A stretch of DNA of 64,000 bases from Chlorocebus sabaeus (lineage: Eukaryota; Chordata; Mammalia; Primates; Cercopithecidae): positions 21,674,500 through 21,738,499 of the forward strand of contig NC_132912.1 in the NCBI RefSeq assembly GCF_047675955.1, written 5' to 3'. A program made the translations under genes and the position numbers. The notes under the pieces were generated by a model, which was given only the letters and a program-made list of their open reading frames with translations, did not search any database and was not told where the DNA came from. Below are positions 35,331 to 47,131 of the stretch, one piece after another. The first letter of the stretch is position 1, and each line of letters opens with the position of its first letter.

Positions 35331-36810
35331 CTAAAGAGCTTACTTAGGTCAGTTTTCACAGCAGTATATTGCTAATTGAGTTCCACGTCCCATTTATTGT
35401 GCTTTTAAATTCCCTTTAATTATGATGCTTCTGGTTCGAGACAGCTGTGCTCACTAAACAAATAGGGTTTGTTGGAGGAGGTAATGTTAACCAATTATTC
35501 ATATATATGTGCTTTATGATGAGTATACATATAAATGCCAGTTGATTTTAGAGGTGAACTTCTCCCTCAAGAACAGGGTTCTACGTAGGCTTGTCAGACT
35601 AGTTTATAAGAAGCTGAATCTTTGTCCTTCATATGTGTCCCTTTTTTATTTCAGGGAAGCATTAAGTGGATAGGATTCCATGGAAGTGGGATGAGTAATA
35701 CTCATATAATTGTTCCAAAGCCAATATCATTTGAGATTCACTATGTGTAATGAGATATTACTGATGGGGGATGAGTTGTCGCTGTGAGCAGTATGGAGAT
35801 TGAGAATCTACTCATTCTAAATCTGATTTCCTTTTAATCACAACAGACATTTTTTCTTCTTATGAGTTAGTGTGTTCTTTGTGCTTATACAGTAAATTGT
35901 CACATCCTAGGATATATCAAGTGCTACTAAGTTTGTTTCAATACACGCAAACTGAATCACTTGGTAAGGGATAATTAGGTTAAAAAAGGGGAAGGGAACT
36001 AGGCCTTGGGCATAGTAAAGAGCTGCAAAGCCCATTGATTGTACGGGGTTGAAATGAAATTCTAAAGAAAGGCACCTGATGGGTAGTAAACCTAGACCTT
36101 AGAATTGCTGTCTTGAATCAGAAAAATGGTAAGGAGCTATGATGAGTTTGTGGGAGACAGAACACATGATGAAATGATATGAAGTCTTATGGGCAGGGCT
36201 GTGATTATGCCTGTGTAGGAAAGAGTTTGACTAATATAATACAGCCTTGATAATAAGATAGTATAAGACTTACACTATAGATAAGACTTTCCATTTCAAA
36301 GTATCCAGGCTACTTTGTTGCTCTTGGTTCCTTGAAGATAGGCTTCAAAGACTTAAGGGGTAAACACATTGGGCTGGTGAGTCCTCCACTGGGGAGAAAA
36401 AATAGTTTTCACATTTGGCTGGTGAGTCCACCACTGGGGAGAAAAAGTAGTTTCCGGTATCCAAGTTAACTTTTATAATGGAAAATGAATCTACACTGTT
36501 TCATTGAGACTACGAGAGGGGTGGAACCTGAAAAGTTCCAGCTGAGTGAGGGAAGCAGTGCAAATGGGAATGAGTTGTATAATAATTACTTTTATGTTAA
36601 ATGGTAATGCCATTAGTACTCGCTTTATTTGGAGCACTGCTATTTTTTAAATTTACATAGGTTTCATGGGGATTTTAAACCCCGATGATCCACCCCCACA
36701 CTGCACCCCTGCCCCCATCATAATATCTTCAGTTTTTCAACTTGTCTATCATGATTGTTTTTAGGAAGTGGTGATTAAAAAGCTGAAATTAAAGTGTGTC
36801 TTTTCTTTAG
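35331..36810. other. MLLT10: Intron before exon E
   Basis: No named transposon. Contains a 45-bp tandem duplication (36365-36453), listed separately. Confidence 0.5.
36365..36453. repeat. 45-bp tandem duplication
   Basis: Two adjacent copies of a unit containing 'ggctggtgagtcc' and 'ccactggggagaaaaa', offset by 45 bp, with a few substitutions. Confidence 0.9.
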
Positions 36811-36858
36811 ACAGAGATGACAGTTCTACACTAACAAAGCAAGAACTTAAATTCATAG
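36811..36858 (+). CDS. MLLT10: MLLT10 (AF10) small exon E, 48 nt
   Basis: Forty-eight-base exon with a good acceptor (tcttttctttag ending at 36810) and donor ATAG|gtatgt at 36859. The G from the previous exon plus AC makes Asp, then the exon reads RDDSSTLTKQELKFI with one base left, so it is again phase 1-1. This continues the AF10 peptide after LLNAIHN. The segment is acidic/polar and falls within the linker that precedes the Ser-rich stretch before the C-terminal zipper. It is the last MLLT10 exon I can find here; the next exon should begin by completing a Gly codon, and none was seen before position 64000. Confidence 0.93.
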
Positions 36859-37595
36859 GTATGTACCAAACTCCAGCATGGTTCTAAACATAATAGTGTT
36901 AAATTAATCCTATTGTAGCTTGGAAACCTTCCCATACAAAGCAATATTAGCAGTATGTACTCATTAAAAAAATGATGCCTCAAAGGAATTATCTTTAACC
37001 TTGGATGGTAGGTGGGATGAACTATAAGTTCTTATCGTTGTACTTATTTGGATTTGTCATGTTGCTTAAGTCATGGTAGATAGATCTTAGAATTTCTAAA
37101 ACTTTACTTGTAAGGGCCTAGGCTCCTAGGTCTGATTTTGTAAGGACCACTTTCTACACCCATGTCCCTTCTCTCACTGAGGTCAGGAAGAATATGAGAC
37201 CATATTTTATGTTTTATAATCATGATAATTCTCTGATTCTTTAACATATATCTCAAATACTCTGGATCAGTTCAGAGAGAACATGTGTATTCTGATCTAC
37301 AGAATGAAATCTACTACTCTTAACCACTTGAGGTATGCATCTGCTCATTTCCCTCCCCTAAAATCCTCATTTTTAACATGTTGATAAAGCTAATTTTATA
37401 GGCTGTATCTTCAATATGGCACTTTCCTTCTTGAGACTGTCTTAGTTTTTTATCATTTGACAAGAATATATTATGTTCTTTCTTTATGTCTATATGTAAG
37501 GTCCTGGTTAGTTGCTTTGGGGAAATAAGTATACTGCAAAAGATAAATATGTGGCATATGAGTCCTCCCCTTGAGAACATACACTCTAAAAGGAA

Positions 37596-37680
37596 AAGAA
37601 ATATATATATATATATGTCTTTTATATATATACACACACATATATATAATGTAAAAAAACATATATCTACACATATATAT
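37596..37680. repeat. TA/CA-rich microsatellite
   Basis: Runs of atatat and cacaca with short interruptions. Confidence 0.9.
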
Positions 37681-37682
37681 GC

Positions 37683-37784
37683 AGTAATTTCAAGGGATGT
37701 ACTTATAAGAAATATAAAAGGATGTACTTATAAGAAATCTAAAATAAATATATAAGTAATAATTTCAAGGGATGTACTTATAAC
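37683..37784. repeat. Short tandem duplications, three copies
   Basis: 'ggatgtacttataa' occurs at 37695, 37720 and 37770. The first and last copies share a preceding 'aatttcaag'. Confidence 0.85.
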
Positions 37785-40205
37785 TTCTTTAATGGTCAGG
37801 AGGAGTTCAAGGCCAGGGAAAATTGCTTTCAGCTGAGGGAATGAGCTATCCAGGTAATGTAACATTTGACCTGATGCTTAAAGAATATGTAAAATTTTGT
37901 TATTTGGAGATATAGGGATCAGAGCTAGATTCTTAGTCTGAGCTATATACAGTTAGCATGAGCAATGGCATAGAATGAGAATACACAGGCTGTGTAAACT
38001 AATATATGTCATATGTGTGTTTTTCATATATATACACATTTTTTTTTTCTTGGCATGTTTTACCTCCAAGATACTGATATTTGACATGAAAAATAACAAC
38101 ATTAGCTATTAGTCCAAGGAATTGAAAGCAGTTGGTGTTGAGTTGGAAAAAAGATAATCAAACCTGTACTTTAGGAAGTTTCAACTGGTGGGTAGCATGT
38201 AAAAAGATGGAAAAGAGCTAACACTGAAACAGAGTAACCCAATAGTTTTTTGTTATAATCTAACCAAATTTATTGATGGCCTGAATGAGGATCCTGGAAG
38301 TCAAACTGATGAGATGTGTATTACCCAAGAAGAACTAGTGATGACAGAAGCTGGAAAGGACGGGTGTTCATTTACTAACACAGTATTTAAGTAGAGATGT
38401 TTAGCACAGAGCTTGGGCACCAAAGAGAATTGAAAGCCACTTAGGGGGTAGTAACTGAAACTCTGAGACTGGTATAGGCTGAGAAATGTGGATAGAGAAG
38501 ACAGAGAAAGAGGTTGAATCAGGTGTATTGTAAGATAGGGAAATCTTAATAGTAGGAAGGAGATTAAGATTCAAGGAGTGATATTTCATAGAATCTGGAG
38601 CAGATGGGAAGAGATCAAGTGAACATGTAGAAAAATTAAGTTTGAAGGAAGACAGGGAATCACTGTGGAAACATTCACTGTCAGAAAACCCCCGACCAAA
38701 CCGAATTAGTTTTCTAAAACCTTCGTAATTTGAATTAATGAATTTTTAAATTATTATAAATTTTAAAAATAGATTCTCCCCAAAAGAACTGATTCTTTCA
38801 GGTATGTGTAGTAACTTGAATGTGTTTACAAAAGCGTTTTCTCTTTAGTGTACTTCAGAATAGGGCTTTAATGACTAAATAGGAGTAAAGGTTATGCATC
38901 TCAGCTAGTTATTTTATTTTAAATTCTCAATATCGCCTGAGAAGTGATCTCTCTCCTCTCCTCTTGTATTTTTTTGTCTGAAATACCTCTATCCTGGAGT
39001 TACTGTTTGTGCCTGCCTATGTGTCATTTTCTCTGCCTGTTCCTTACTATTACATAAATCACCAAGTGCTGCCTTCTGAACATTTTTTCTAATTTACTAA
39101 TTTGAGGCTTTCTAGACATGACTTTTATATTTAATTTTTCTTCATTGTTTTCAAAACTCATCTTTTCTTCAATGTTGGTTCAGGTGCTTATCATTTCTTG
39201 CACAGGTTATTCTACTATCCTCTTTTTACTTTTGTCAGTATACCTAGAGTTCATCAAATGGGCTTACTCAAGCCAGAATCTCAGAAATGAAGGTAGGGAA
39301 GAATGTCATTTAATCATCTATGATTTAAAAAAAAAAAATAACATAACTGCCAAGAATGCCAAATGTTGCTTGTCTTCTTCCTTATGGTAATCTTCTTGGG
39401 AAAACAAATTATAATTGGAAAGTGCTTGCTTAGTGAATCGGACATCAGAATAAAGGCAGTTTGATCATGTTTAAATATTATAATCTTGATAATACTTTTT
39501 TTTTTCACTCTTATAATGTATTTGACTGCTTTGCAGCTTCCTTTCACATTAACTCTGGTCCTGCATTTGTAGAAACTATGTCCCAATCACCTTCATTAAA
39601 CCTGGAGTTGTAGACCATGTCCTCGGTGCGCTGTTTCTGTAGATGGCTGATATACTTGTTTCACACTCAGAGGGTCATTTTATTTCAGGATCTCTTGATA
39701 TATATATGGATATATATCTCTGGATATATGTATGTGTCCATTCCTACCAGAATAGCATATTTATATAATAACAGCTAGGTATTTGGAATTTTTCTTCTCA
39801 TACTTTTTTCCATCATGCATGCATTAGTAGCAACTAATATTTTTATTTCAAAGGTGTATTGAAAGCTTATAGCTTTGGCTTAGGAAACCAAAAAACTTTA
39901 TTTCATGTTGCCAATAATATAAAATCTGATTTTCCACCCAGATTAGGTCCTTTATAGAACTATAGAGAGAAAAAAAATCAGCATAATAAACATAAGATTG
40001 AGGGAAGATAGTAGTAATTTGAAACAAAATTTTAAAAGAGAAATTTTATATATTCAGCTATATTTTATAATAGTCAAAGCAAAGAACACAGTAAAGGGGT
40101 AATAACGCAATGGTTACAGCCAAGAAACAGAATAATAAATGGGTAAATCAGATGAAGAAAATTTCCTTGAAAGAAGGAAAGTACCAAGACTGTGGTGCCA
40201 AGGAC
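37785..40205. other. MLLT10: Intron, mostly unassigned
   Basis: About 37800-38640 has purine-rich text resembling the ancient repeat of 640-2945, but I cannot prove it. The remainder is AT-rich. Confidence 0.4.
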
Positions 40206-40211
40206 TTAATA

Positions 40212-40506
40212 GACTGGGCACGGTGGCTCATGCCTATAATCCCAGCACTTTGGGAGGCTGAGGCAGGCAGATCACTTGAGGTCAGGAGTTAAAAGATCGT
40301 CCTGGTCATCATGGTGAAACCTCATATCTACAAAAAGAAAAAAAAGAGCCAGGTGGGATGGTGCACGTCTGTAATCCCAGGTACTTGGGAGACTGAGGCA
40401 TGAGAATTGCTTGAACTTGGGAGGCGGAGGCTGTAGTGACCTGAGATCATGCTACTGCACTCTAGACTGGGTGACAGATGAGACCCTGTCTCAGAAAAAT
40501 AAAAAG
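40212..40506 (+). mobile_element. Alu, sense (outer of a pair)
   Basis: Older Alu. Its target duplication (aaggacttaataga at 40199; aaggactttaataga at about 40810) encloses this Alu and the younger one that follows. Confidence 0.92.
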
Positions 40507-40806
40507 CCGGGCATGGTGGCTCAAGCATGTAATCCCAGCACTTTGGGAGGCCGAGATGGGCGGATCACAAGGTCGGGAGATTGAGACCATCCTGGCTAAC
40601 ACGATGAAACCCCGTCTCTACTAAAAAATACAAAAAACTAGCCGGGCGAGGTGGCGGGCGTCTGTAGTCCCAGCTACTCGGGAGGCTGAGGCAGGAGAAT
40701 GGCATAAACTCGGGAGGCGGAGCTTGCAGTGAGCTGAGATCCGGCCACTGCACTCCAGCCTGGGTGACAGAGCGAGACTCGGTCTCAAAAAAAAAAAAAG
40801 AAAAAA
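40507..40806 (+). mobile_element. AluYR-like, sense, inserted in an Alu tail
   Basis: Young Alu with 'ggctcaagcatgtaatccca', 'gaatggcataaactcggg' and 'gagatccggccactgcac'. It entered the A-tail of the preceding Alu. Confidence 0.9.
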
Positions 40807-40949
40807 GAAAAGGACTTTAATAGAAGTGACTTCCGTTCTAAGGAAATGTACAAAATATGACAAGACTAGACATACAGAGATATTTATCATAGCAAAAAGT
40901 TGCAAGTACTGGGGATTGACAAAATTATCACAGTGGTTATATTATTATT

Positions 40950-41074
40950 ATTTTTTTTTAATCAGTGTCTTGCTTTGTTGCCCAGACTGGTTTCAAATCC
41001 CTGGCCTCACGTGAATCCCCTACCTCAGCCTCCCAAGTTGCTGGGATTACAGGCATGAACCACCGTGCCTGACC
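40950..41074 (-). mobile_element. Alu fragment, antisense
   Basis: Short, internally deleted inverted Alu; 'gttgcccagactggtttcaa' joins both ends of the deletion. Confidence 0.8.
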
Positions 41075-41097
41075 TATTCTGCCACATCTTTCTATTA

Positions 41098-41388
41098 TTT
41101 TTGAGACAGAGTCTTGCTGAGTCCAGGCTGGAGTGCATTGGTGCCATCATAACTCACTGCAGTCTCAATTTCTTGGGCTCAAACAATCCTCCTGCCTCAG
41201 CCTCTTGAGTAGCTGGGAATACAGGCGCACACCACTACACTCAGCAATTTTTTTTTTTTTCCTTTTTAGTAGAGATGAGATTTTACTAAGTTGTCCAGGC
41301 TGGTCTCCAACTGCTAAGCTCAAGTGATCCTCCTGCCTCGGCCTCCCAAAGTGCTGGGATTACAGGCATGAGCTGCCACACCTGGCCA
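41098..41388 (-). mobile_element. AluJ-like, antisense
   Basis: Inverted Alu with 'actgcagtctcaatttcttg', ending 'gctgccacacctggcc'. Confidence 0.9.
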
Positions 41389-41555
41389 TAGTGGTTGTAT
41401 TAAAATCAATAGTTCAAGAGTATTGTGTTGTCTTGTCTCGGTTTTCTAAAACTGAATATGGCCGTTCTTTTTTGTTTTTATTTAAAACAAAAATATTCAT
41501 GAAGAATGGCAAACGATGTTGATAACCACCATATCTGATAAGATTATGTTCTTCG

Positions 41556-41860
41556 GCCAGGCGCAGTGGCTCAAGCCTGTAATCCCAGCACTTTGGGAGG
41601 CCGAGATGGGTGGATCACGAGGTCAAGAGATCGAGACCATCCTGGCTAACACGGTGAAAACCCGTCTCTACTAAAAAATACAAAAAATTAGCCAGGTAAG
41701 GTGGCAGGCGCCTGTAGTCCCAGCTACTCGGGAGGCTGAGGCAGGAGAATGGCATAAACCCGGGAGGTGGAGCTTGCAGTGAGCTGAGATCCGGCCACTG
41801 TACTCCAGCCTGGGTGACAGAGCGAGACTCCGTCTCAAAAAAAAAAAAAAAAAAAATTCT
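41556..41860 (+). mobile_element. AluYR-like, sense
   Basis: Carries 'ggctcaagcctgtaatccca', 'gaatggcataaacccggg' and 'gagatccggccactgtac'. Long A tail. Confidence 0.9.
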
Positions 41861-42194
41861 TTATTTTACTTGATACTTTTTCCCCCACTAAATCTTTCTT
41901 TTAATCTTTTTAAAGAAACAGAAAAAAAAAATCACTGTGTAGTATATATGTTTCATGATGCTTCTTGCTTAGGCTTATGATTGTACTCATTTAGGTGTGC
42001 CTCATCTCTTAGTTGAAGTACTCTCCTTCATTAACCTGGTGACTCATATTTTTATACTTTATTCGAGCTTACTGTTTATAGAGAAAAAGATCACACTATA
42101 TAAAAATTCCTGTCATTCATTGATTCATAACAGTCGCAGCTGACATTTAAATTGCTTTGCAATGTCAATATACTTCTCTAGGAAACTTAGGGGT

Positions 42195-42195
<1 letters not shown>

Positions 42196-42231
<36 letters not shown>

Positions 42232-42507
42232 AGACACAGTCTCGCTCTGTCGTCCAGGCTGGAGTGTAGTGGCGTGATCTCGGCTCACTGCAGGCTCTGC
42301 CTCTCAGGTCCACGCCATTCTCCTGCCTCCTGAGTAGCTGGGACTACAGGCGCCCGCCACCATGCCTGGCTAATTTTTTGTATTTTTAGTAGAGACGGGG
42401 TTTCACTGTGTTAGCCAGGGTGGTCTCGATCTCCTGACCTTGTGATCCGCCCGTCTCGGCCTCCCAAAGGGCTGGGATTACAGGCGTAAGCCACTGTGTC
42501 CGGTCCA
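42196..42507 (-). mobile_element. AluY-like, antisense
   Basis: A run of about 38 T followed by an inverted young Alu with 'ctcactgcaggctctgcc', ending 'ccactgtgtccggtcc'. Confidence 0.93.
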
Positions 42508-42822
42508 GAAAATTATTTTTTAATATTTTCCTACTGATACGAAATTTTAAATTGGAAATTTTCTGAGTGTTTTCCTTGTCCAACCATAAAGCCCAATTGT
42601 TTCTGTTTTTAGTTATTTAACAGCTTCTTGAGGGCTGCACCTTTAAATTCCCAGATTGTCAATAGCCATGTACAGTATATGGAATAAGGTGAACATGAGT
42701 ACATATATAAATAAAGTAGTCTTCTTAGGACTTTTAAACATTCATTTCTAGTAGGAGAGTATCTAGAAATCATCATCTACAAGTCATAATTAGGTTGTGT
42801 GCCTACTATAGTTTTTTCTATA

Positions 42823-43157
42823 GTGTGTGGTTTTAAGCTGCTAACTTTCTGATAATTTGTTATGTCAGCAGTGGAAAACTAATGCACTTACAGTGTCAGA
42901 AAGTAAGGAAGCAGTCAAAGAATAGCAGGGATATGTCAAAAGAACAGAGAGCCAGCTCAAGGGGGCTCCCACTGGCTAACCTGAACAATTTTGAGCACTA
43001 CAATAAATCATGAATAGTAAATTATAGCCCGTAGGAATCCTTAAACACATACTGATATAAACTGAAAATCTGATGAGGAATAGAATATTACATATAGTGT
43101 CACAATTTATTCCACAAAATAATTACTAATTGTAAAGGGGGAAAGAAAACCTTTACA
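42823..43157 (+). repeat. Left arm of a 335-bp near-perfect inverted duplication
   Basis: Begins gtgtgtggttttaagc and ends gaaagaaaacctttaca. Compared base by base with the reverse complement of 44393-44727 I find a single difference (agtaaa against aataaa near 43017). The outer end stops inside what is, in the right arm, the start of an old LTR-like element, so this arm is probably the derived copy. Confidence 0.95.
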
Positions 43158-43221
43158 TTGGGAAAGCCTGATTATGTGTCATTGATGATATGCACTGCAA
43201 GGATCATTTCTATAAAATTAA

Positions 43222-43258
43222 TGCTGGGATTACAGGCATGAGCCACCGTGCCCGGCCT
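43222..43258 (-). mobile_element. 37-bp Alu stub
   Basis: Only the extreme inverted Alu 5' end ('tgctgggattacaggcatga' to 'ccgtgcccggcc') is present, with unique DNA on both sides and no tail. Confidence 0.9.
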
Positions 43259-44392
43259 GGAAACTTACTTTTTGCTATGACTGTTTAATATATATATATT
43301 TTAACTCCTCATACTCTTCCTTCACTTTCCCTGTACTCAAGATATTAGATGTCTTTCCCAGGGGGGAAAAAAAAACCTTGTCATTTTTGTTTCCTCACCC
43401 TCTTTTTTTCACCATCTCTTATGTTTTCATTAATCATGCTCTTAGTATCTTTCCTCTTGAAAACAACCCCCCCCAAAAAAAAAAACAAAAACCAATTTAC
43501 TTTAACTTATTCCTGTTTGTGCACCTACCCCTGAAACTGTTCTACCAGCACACACTCGTTTAAGATCATTTGTTTTATTTTTGTGATATGTCTATGTGTG
43601 ACTTAAGTCTTCCTTGGACTTATTGTGCTTCCTGATTGAGAGAATTCATGTGTTTCACTGATTCCCTATGCAGTCTTAGCCATTATATTTCAAAATACAG
43701 CATCTTACCATTTTCTCCGTTCTTTCTTCCAGAAGTTTTGTTAGGCATATTTGGATTTGAATACTGCCCTTAATGTTCTTTAAGTTTTTGTAATTTCCAT
43801 TTTTTAAATCTCTCTTTTATATCTGAATAATTTGTTTAGGTTTTTGTTTTTGTTCACTAATCATCTCTTCAGCTCTGTTTAATTTATTGTTTTATTAGAG
43901 TATTGAGTGAAGAATTTTAGTGAACATGTTGTTTTCAAATTTGAATTCTTTGAAGTCTCTTTTAAAATGAACCGAGTTTAGTTTTCTGTTTCTTTCTTTT
44001 TTAAAAAAGAACTATGTAGTTTTTTTCCCACATCTGAAAATATTTTTATTTTGAAGCAATCTCAAACTCATGGAAAAATTGCAAGTGTAGTAGAGAGAAC
44101 TTTATTTTTCTGAGCCATTTGAGAGTAAGTTGTGCACAGTATCCCATCAGCACTGAACACTTATGTATTTCTTACAAACAAGGACATTCTCCTACAATAT
44201 CACAGTATAGCTGTTAAGAACAGAAAATTAACACTGCTATATTATTACCATCTGGTTTTCAAATGCCATTCAAGTTTTGATAGTTGTCAATGTTTTTGGA
44301 GATCACGGGGTAGTTGTTTTGGATTTCATTTTTTATTACTAAATTCAGATTATGTTTTGGGGGGCATTAATTTTATAGAAATGATCTTTTTT

Positions 44393-44727
44393 TGTAAAGG
44401 TTTTCTTTCCCCCTTTACAATTAGTAATTATTTTGTGGAATAAATTGTGACACTATATGTAATATTCTATTCCTCATCAGATTTTCAGTTTATATCAGTA
44501 TGTGTTTAAGGATTCCTACGGGCTATAATTTATTATTCATGATTTATTGTAGTGCTCAAAATTGTTCAGGTTAGCCAGTGGGAGCCCCCTTGAGCTGGCT
44601 CTCTGTTCTTTTGACATATCCCTGCTATTCTTTGACTGCTTCCTTACTTTCTGACACTGTAAGTGCATTAGTTTTCCACTGCTGACATAACAAATTATCA
44701 GAAAGTTAGCAGCTTAAAACCACACAC
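44393..44727 (-). repeat. Right arm of the 335-bp inverted duplication
   Basis: Begins tgtaaaggttttctttcc and ends gcttaaaaccacacac. Sequence runs without a break into the LTR-like element to the right, which points to this as the original copy. The spacer between the arms is 1235 bp. Confidence 0.95.
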
Positions 44728-45450
44728 ATTTGTTAGCTTTCATTTATCATATTTTACCAGTAGAAGTTTGGGTTGGCTGGGTTCTCTGCTTAGTGTCTTG
44801 CAAGGCTGAAATCCAGGTGCTGGCCTGCTGGGCCTTTATCAGGAGGCTTCGGAAGAAACCCTTAGCTCTTAGAGGCTTTTATAAAGACCTTGCACATGTC
44901 CCTACGTCTTCAAGCCAGCAGTTGAGTTGAATCCTTCTCACACTTAGAATCTGTCTGACTTCCACTTCTGCCACATCTCTCACTTTCTCTTCTGCCACAT
45001 CTTTCACTGACTTTCTACCTTCTCTCTCTCTCTCTTTTCTTTTTTTTTTTTTTTTTAGACAGAGTCTTCCTCTGTCGCCCAAGGCTGGAGTGCAGTGGCC
45101 CGATCTTGGCTCACTGCAACCTCTGCCTTGTGGGTTCAAGCGATTCTTGTGCTTCAGCCTCCCGAGTAGCTGGGATTACAGGCGTGTGCCATCACAGGCG
45201 TTTCGCCCTGTTGGCCAGGCTGGTCTCGAACTCCTGACCTCAAGTGAGCCACTGCACCCAGCTCCTCTTCTGCTTTCAAAGGCTCATGTGATTACATTGG
45301 ATGCTTCTAGATAGCCCAGGATAATTTGTTTCAAAGTCAGCTAACCAATATTCTTAATTCAGTCTGCATAGCAGTACCTAGATTAGCATTTCATTGAGTA
45401 ACTAGGGGACAGGAAACACCAACCTGTCTTTAGAATTCTGCCTACCACTG
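44665..45450 (-). mobile_element. Old LTR-like element (MaLR/MLT-like), antisense
   Basis: 'gcattagttttccactgctg', 'acaaattatcagaaagtta', then after an Alu 'atgtgattacattggatgct' and 'attctgcctaccactgc'. Same general family as 1157-1797. Family name from memory. Confidence 0.55.
45034..45262 (-). mobile_element. Alu, antisense, deleted
   Basis: T-run, inverted right half, then a shortened left half ('catcacaggcgtttcgccct') ending 'gagccactgcacccagct'. Inserted in the LTR-like element. Confidence 0.88.
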
Positions 45451-46789
45451 CAAGATATTCTTTGTTCCTCTTTTTTATACAGAGTATTCTTTTCTCACAT
45501 TTAAAAAATGCATCCTCTTAGGTTCTTAATTATTTAAAATATTTATCTTATAATCTTTATTTGCCATTTCTATTTTCGAAGTTTCTTAGAGGGCAGTCTA
45601 AGTGTTCGTATCTGCTAATTTGTCTTCATGGAGATTGGTTGCTTCCATGTTTCCTTATTTTGGATTGTGAACTTACGTTTTATCCCAGGTTGAGGACATA
45701 TTCCTTCAGTCAAGTTTGTGTTTGCTTCACCACCCTGCCCCTTCTTATATTAATTTAATGTTGGGATTTATCAAACCAAAGTCTACTTGAACACAGACTA
45801 TGTGGCTATAAATTCATATGGCATACTTTTTGCCACTTATCCAGAGCATAGACCAAATTGGACAAGTTATTATTTTCTCCCTCTGATGTGGTTTTTGGGT
45901 GATTTTTGTGTGTGGGTTTTTTTGTTTTTTGTTTTTTTTAAGAGTGGTCTACCCTTCCACTGAAAGTGTAGCTTTTGACAGTCTCAGCCATATAAACAGG
46001 ATCTCAGTTTCATCCTTCCATCCATCCATTAGAGGCCCGAGATCTCATCTCTTTTCCTTTTGGGCATTAAAACCAAAGTTCGTACATTATTGAGACAGGC
46101 TGACTCTGCTAAGGCAGTCTGTTTGACCTTTAAGTTTTATTGTTTATTTTTTGAGTATTTATTTTTTTGAGTATTTATTTATTTATTTTTTGAATTTTAA
46201 GTCTTCAAGTTTCCTTTTTTATTCTTGACCCCTAGATATTCCCTTTTCTAGTGGACTCGGGTATTCGTTTTTAGGTAATATTGTTTTCCCTATGACACAG
46301 CCCTCAGGAGATCCTGAGAACATGTACCCTCATTTTTAGGTAATTTTAATTAGGAAGGGTGTTAGGTTGTCTGGTCTGCGTTATTGCTAGAAACAGAAAT
46401 TCTCCTATTGATTGATTTTTTTCAATCACTTTTTAGTGACCTCTACAACTACCACTCCAGTCAGGTCAGGAATGGCTCTCACATTGACAAGTCAGTGGGT
46501 ATTTTTAGTCTTCATCTTAGATGACCTTTATGCAGATTTGTCTTTGCCTAAGAACTTCTTTTGGAAACACCTTCTATTTTAATGTTATTTTAAATTTTTT
46601 TGCTTTTGTAACATTATGCTTAGCATGAGTGTCCATCTCTTCCACAATTTCTTTTTGGTTTTCTGGTGGCTTCCCTGTATCCAAATTTAGTATCAAAATT
46701 CCCTGAGCTGCTGCTTTTCTCATTCCATAATTCTGGCCAGAATTTGGTACTTAAAATATTTTGTCTACAATATTACAATAGCTACTTAA
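45451..46789. other. MLLT10: Intron, no recognised element
   Basis: T-rich sequence with TTTA-type low complexity at about 46139-46190. Confidence 0.45.
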
Positions 46790-47020
46790 GTCATCTCCCT
46801 GACTCCACTCTGTTGTCTTTCAGGGCGTCATCCACACTATAGCCAAAGTGATCTTATAAAACCGTAATTCTAATCATGCCACTCTTCTGGTTTTCCAGAA
46901 TGGCTTTCTGTTAGGTTCAAATTTAAAAGTCCTTTATAGCCTGCGAGACTCTACACGAGTTGACTTCGTGGTTTCATCTTTGAGGATCTTATTTCTTTAC
47001 TTATTATACCATTAATTAGA
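46790..47020 (+). mobile_element. L2 LINE fragment
   Basis: 'aaagtgatcttataaaaccg', 'tctaatcatgccactcttct' and 'aaaagtcctttatagcct' are L2 motifs in order. Confidence 0.7.
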
Positions 47021-47131
47021 GTCAATTGTTACCTAATCCACAGAAGGGAATTCTGTCCAATTTAAGGAAAAAAAGAGAGAGAATTTATTAGGTGTGTATA
47101 GTTAATTTAGAGAATTAAAAGACAGAAATAG

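Noticed and set aside
37320..37755. Overlapping frames of 67-105 codons on both strands around the TA/CA tract
   Set aside because: Low-complexity AT-rich DNA with IYIYI-type translations; no coding signature.
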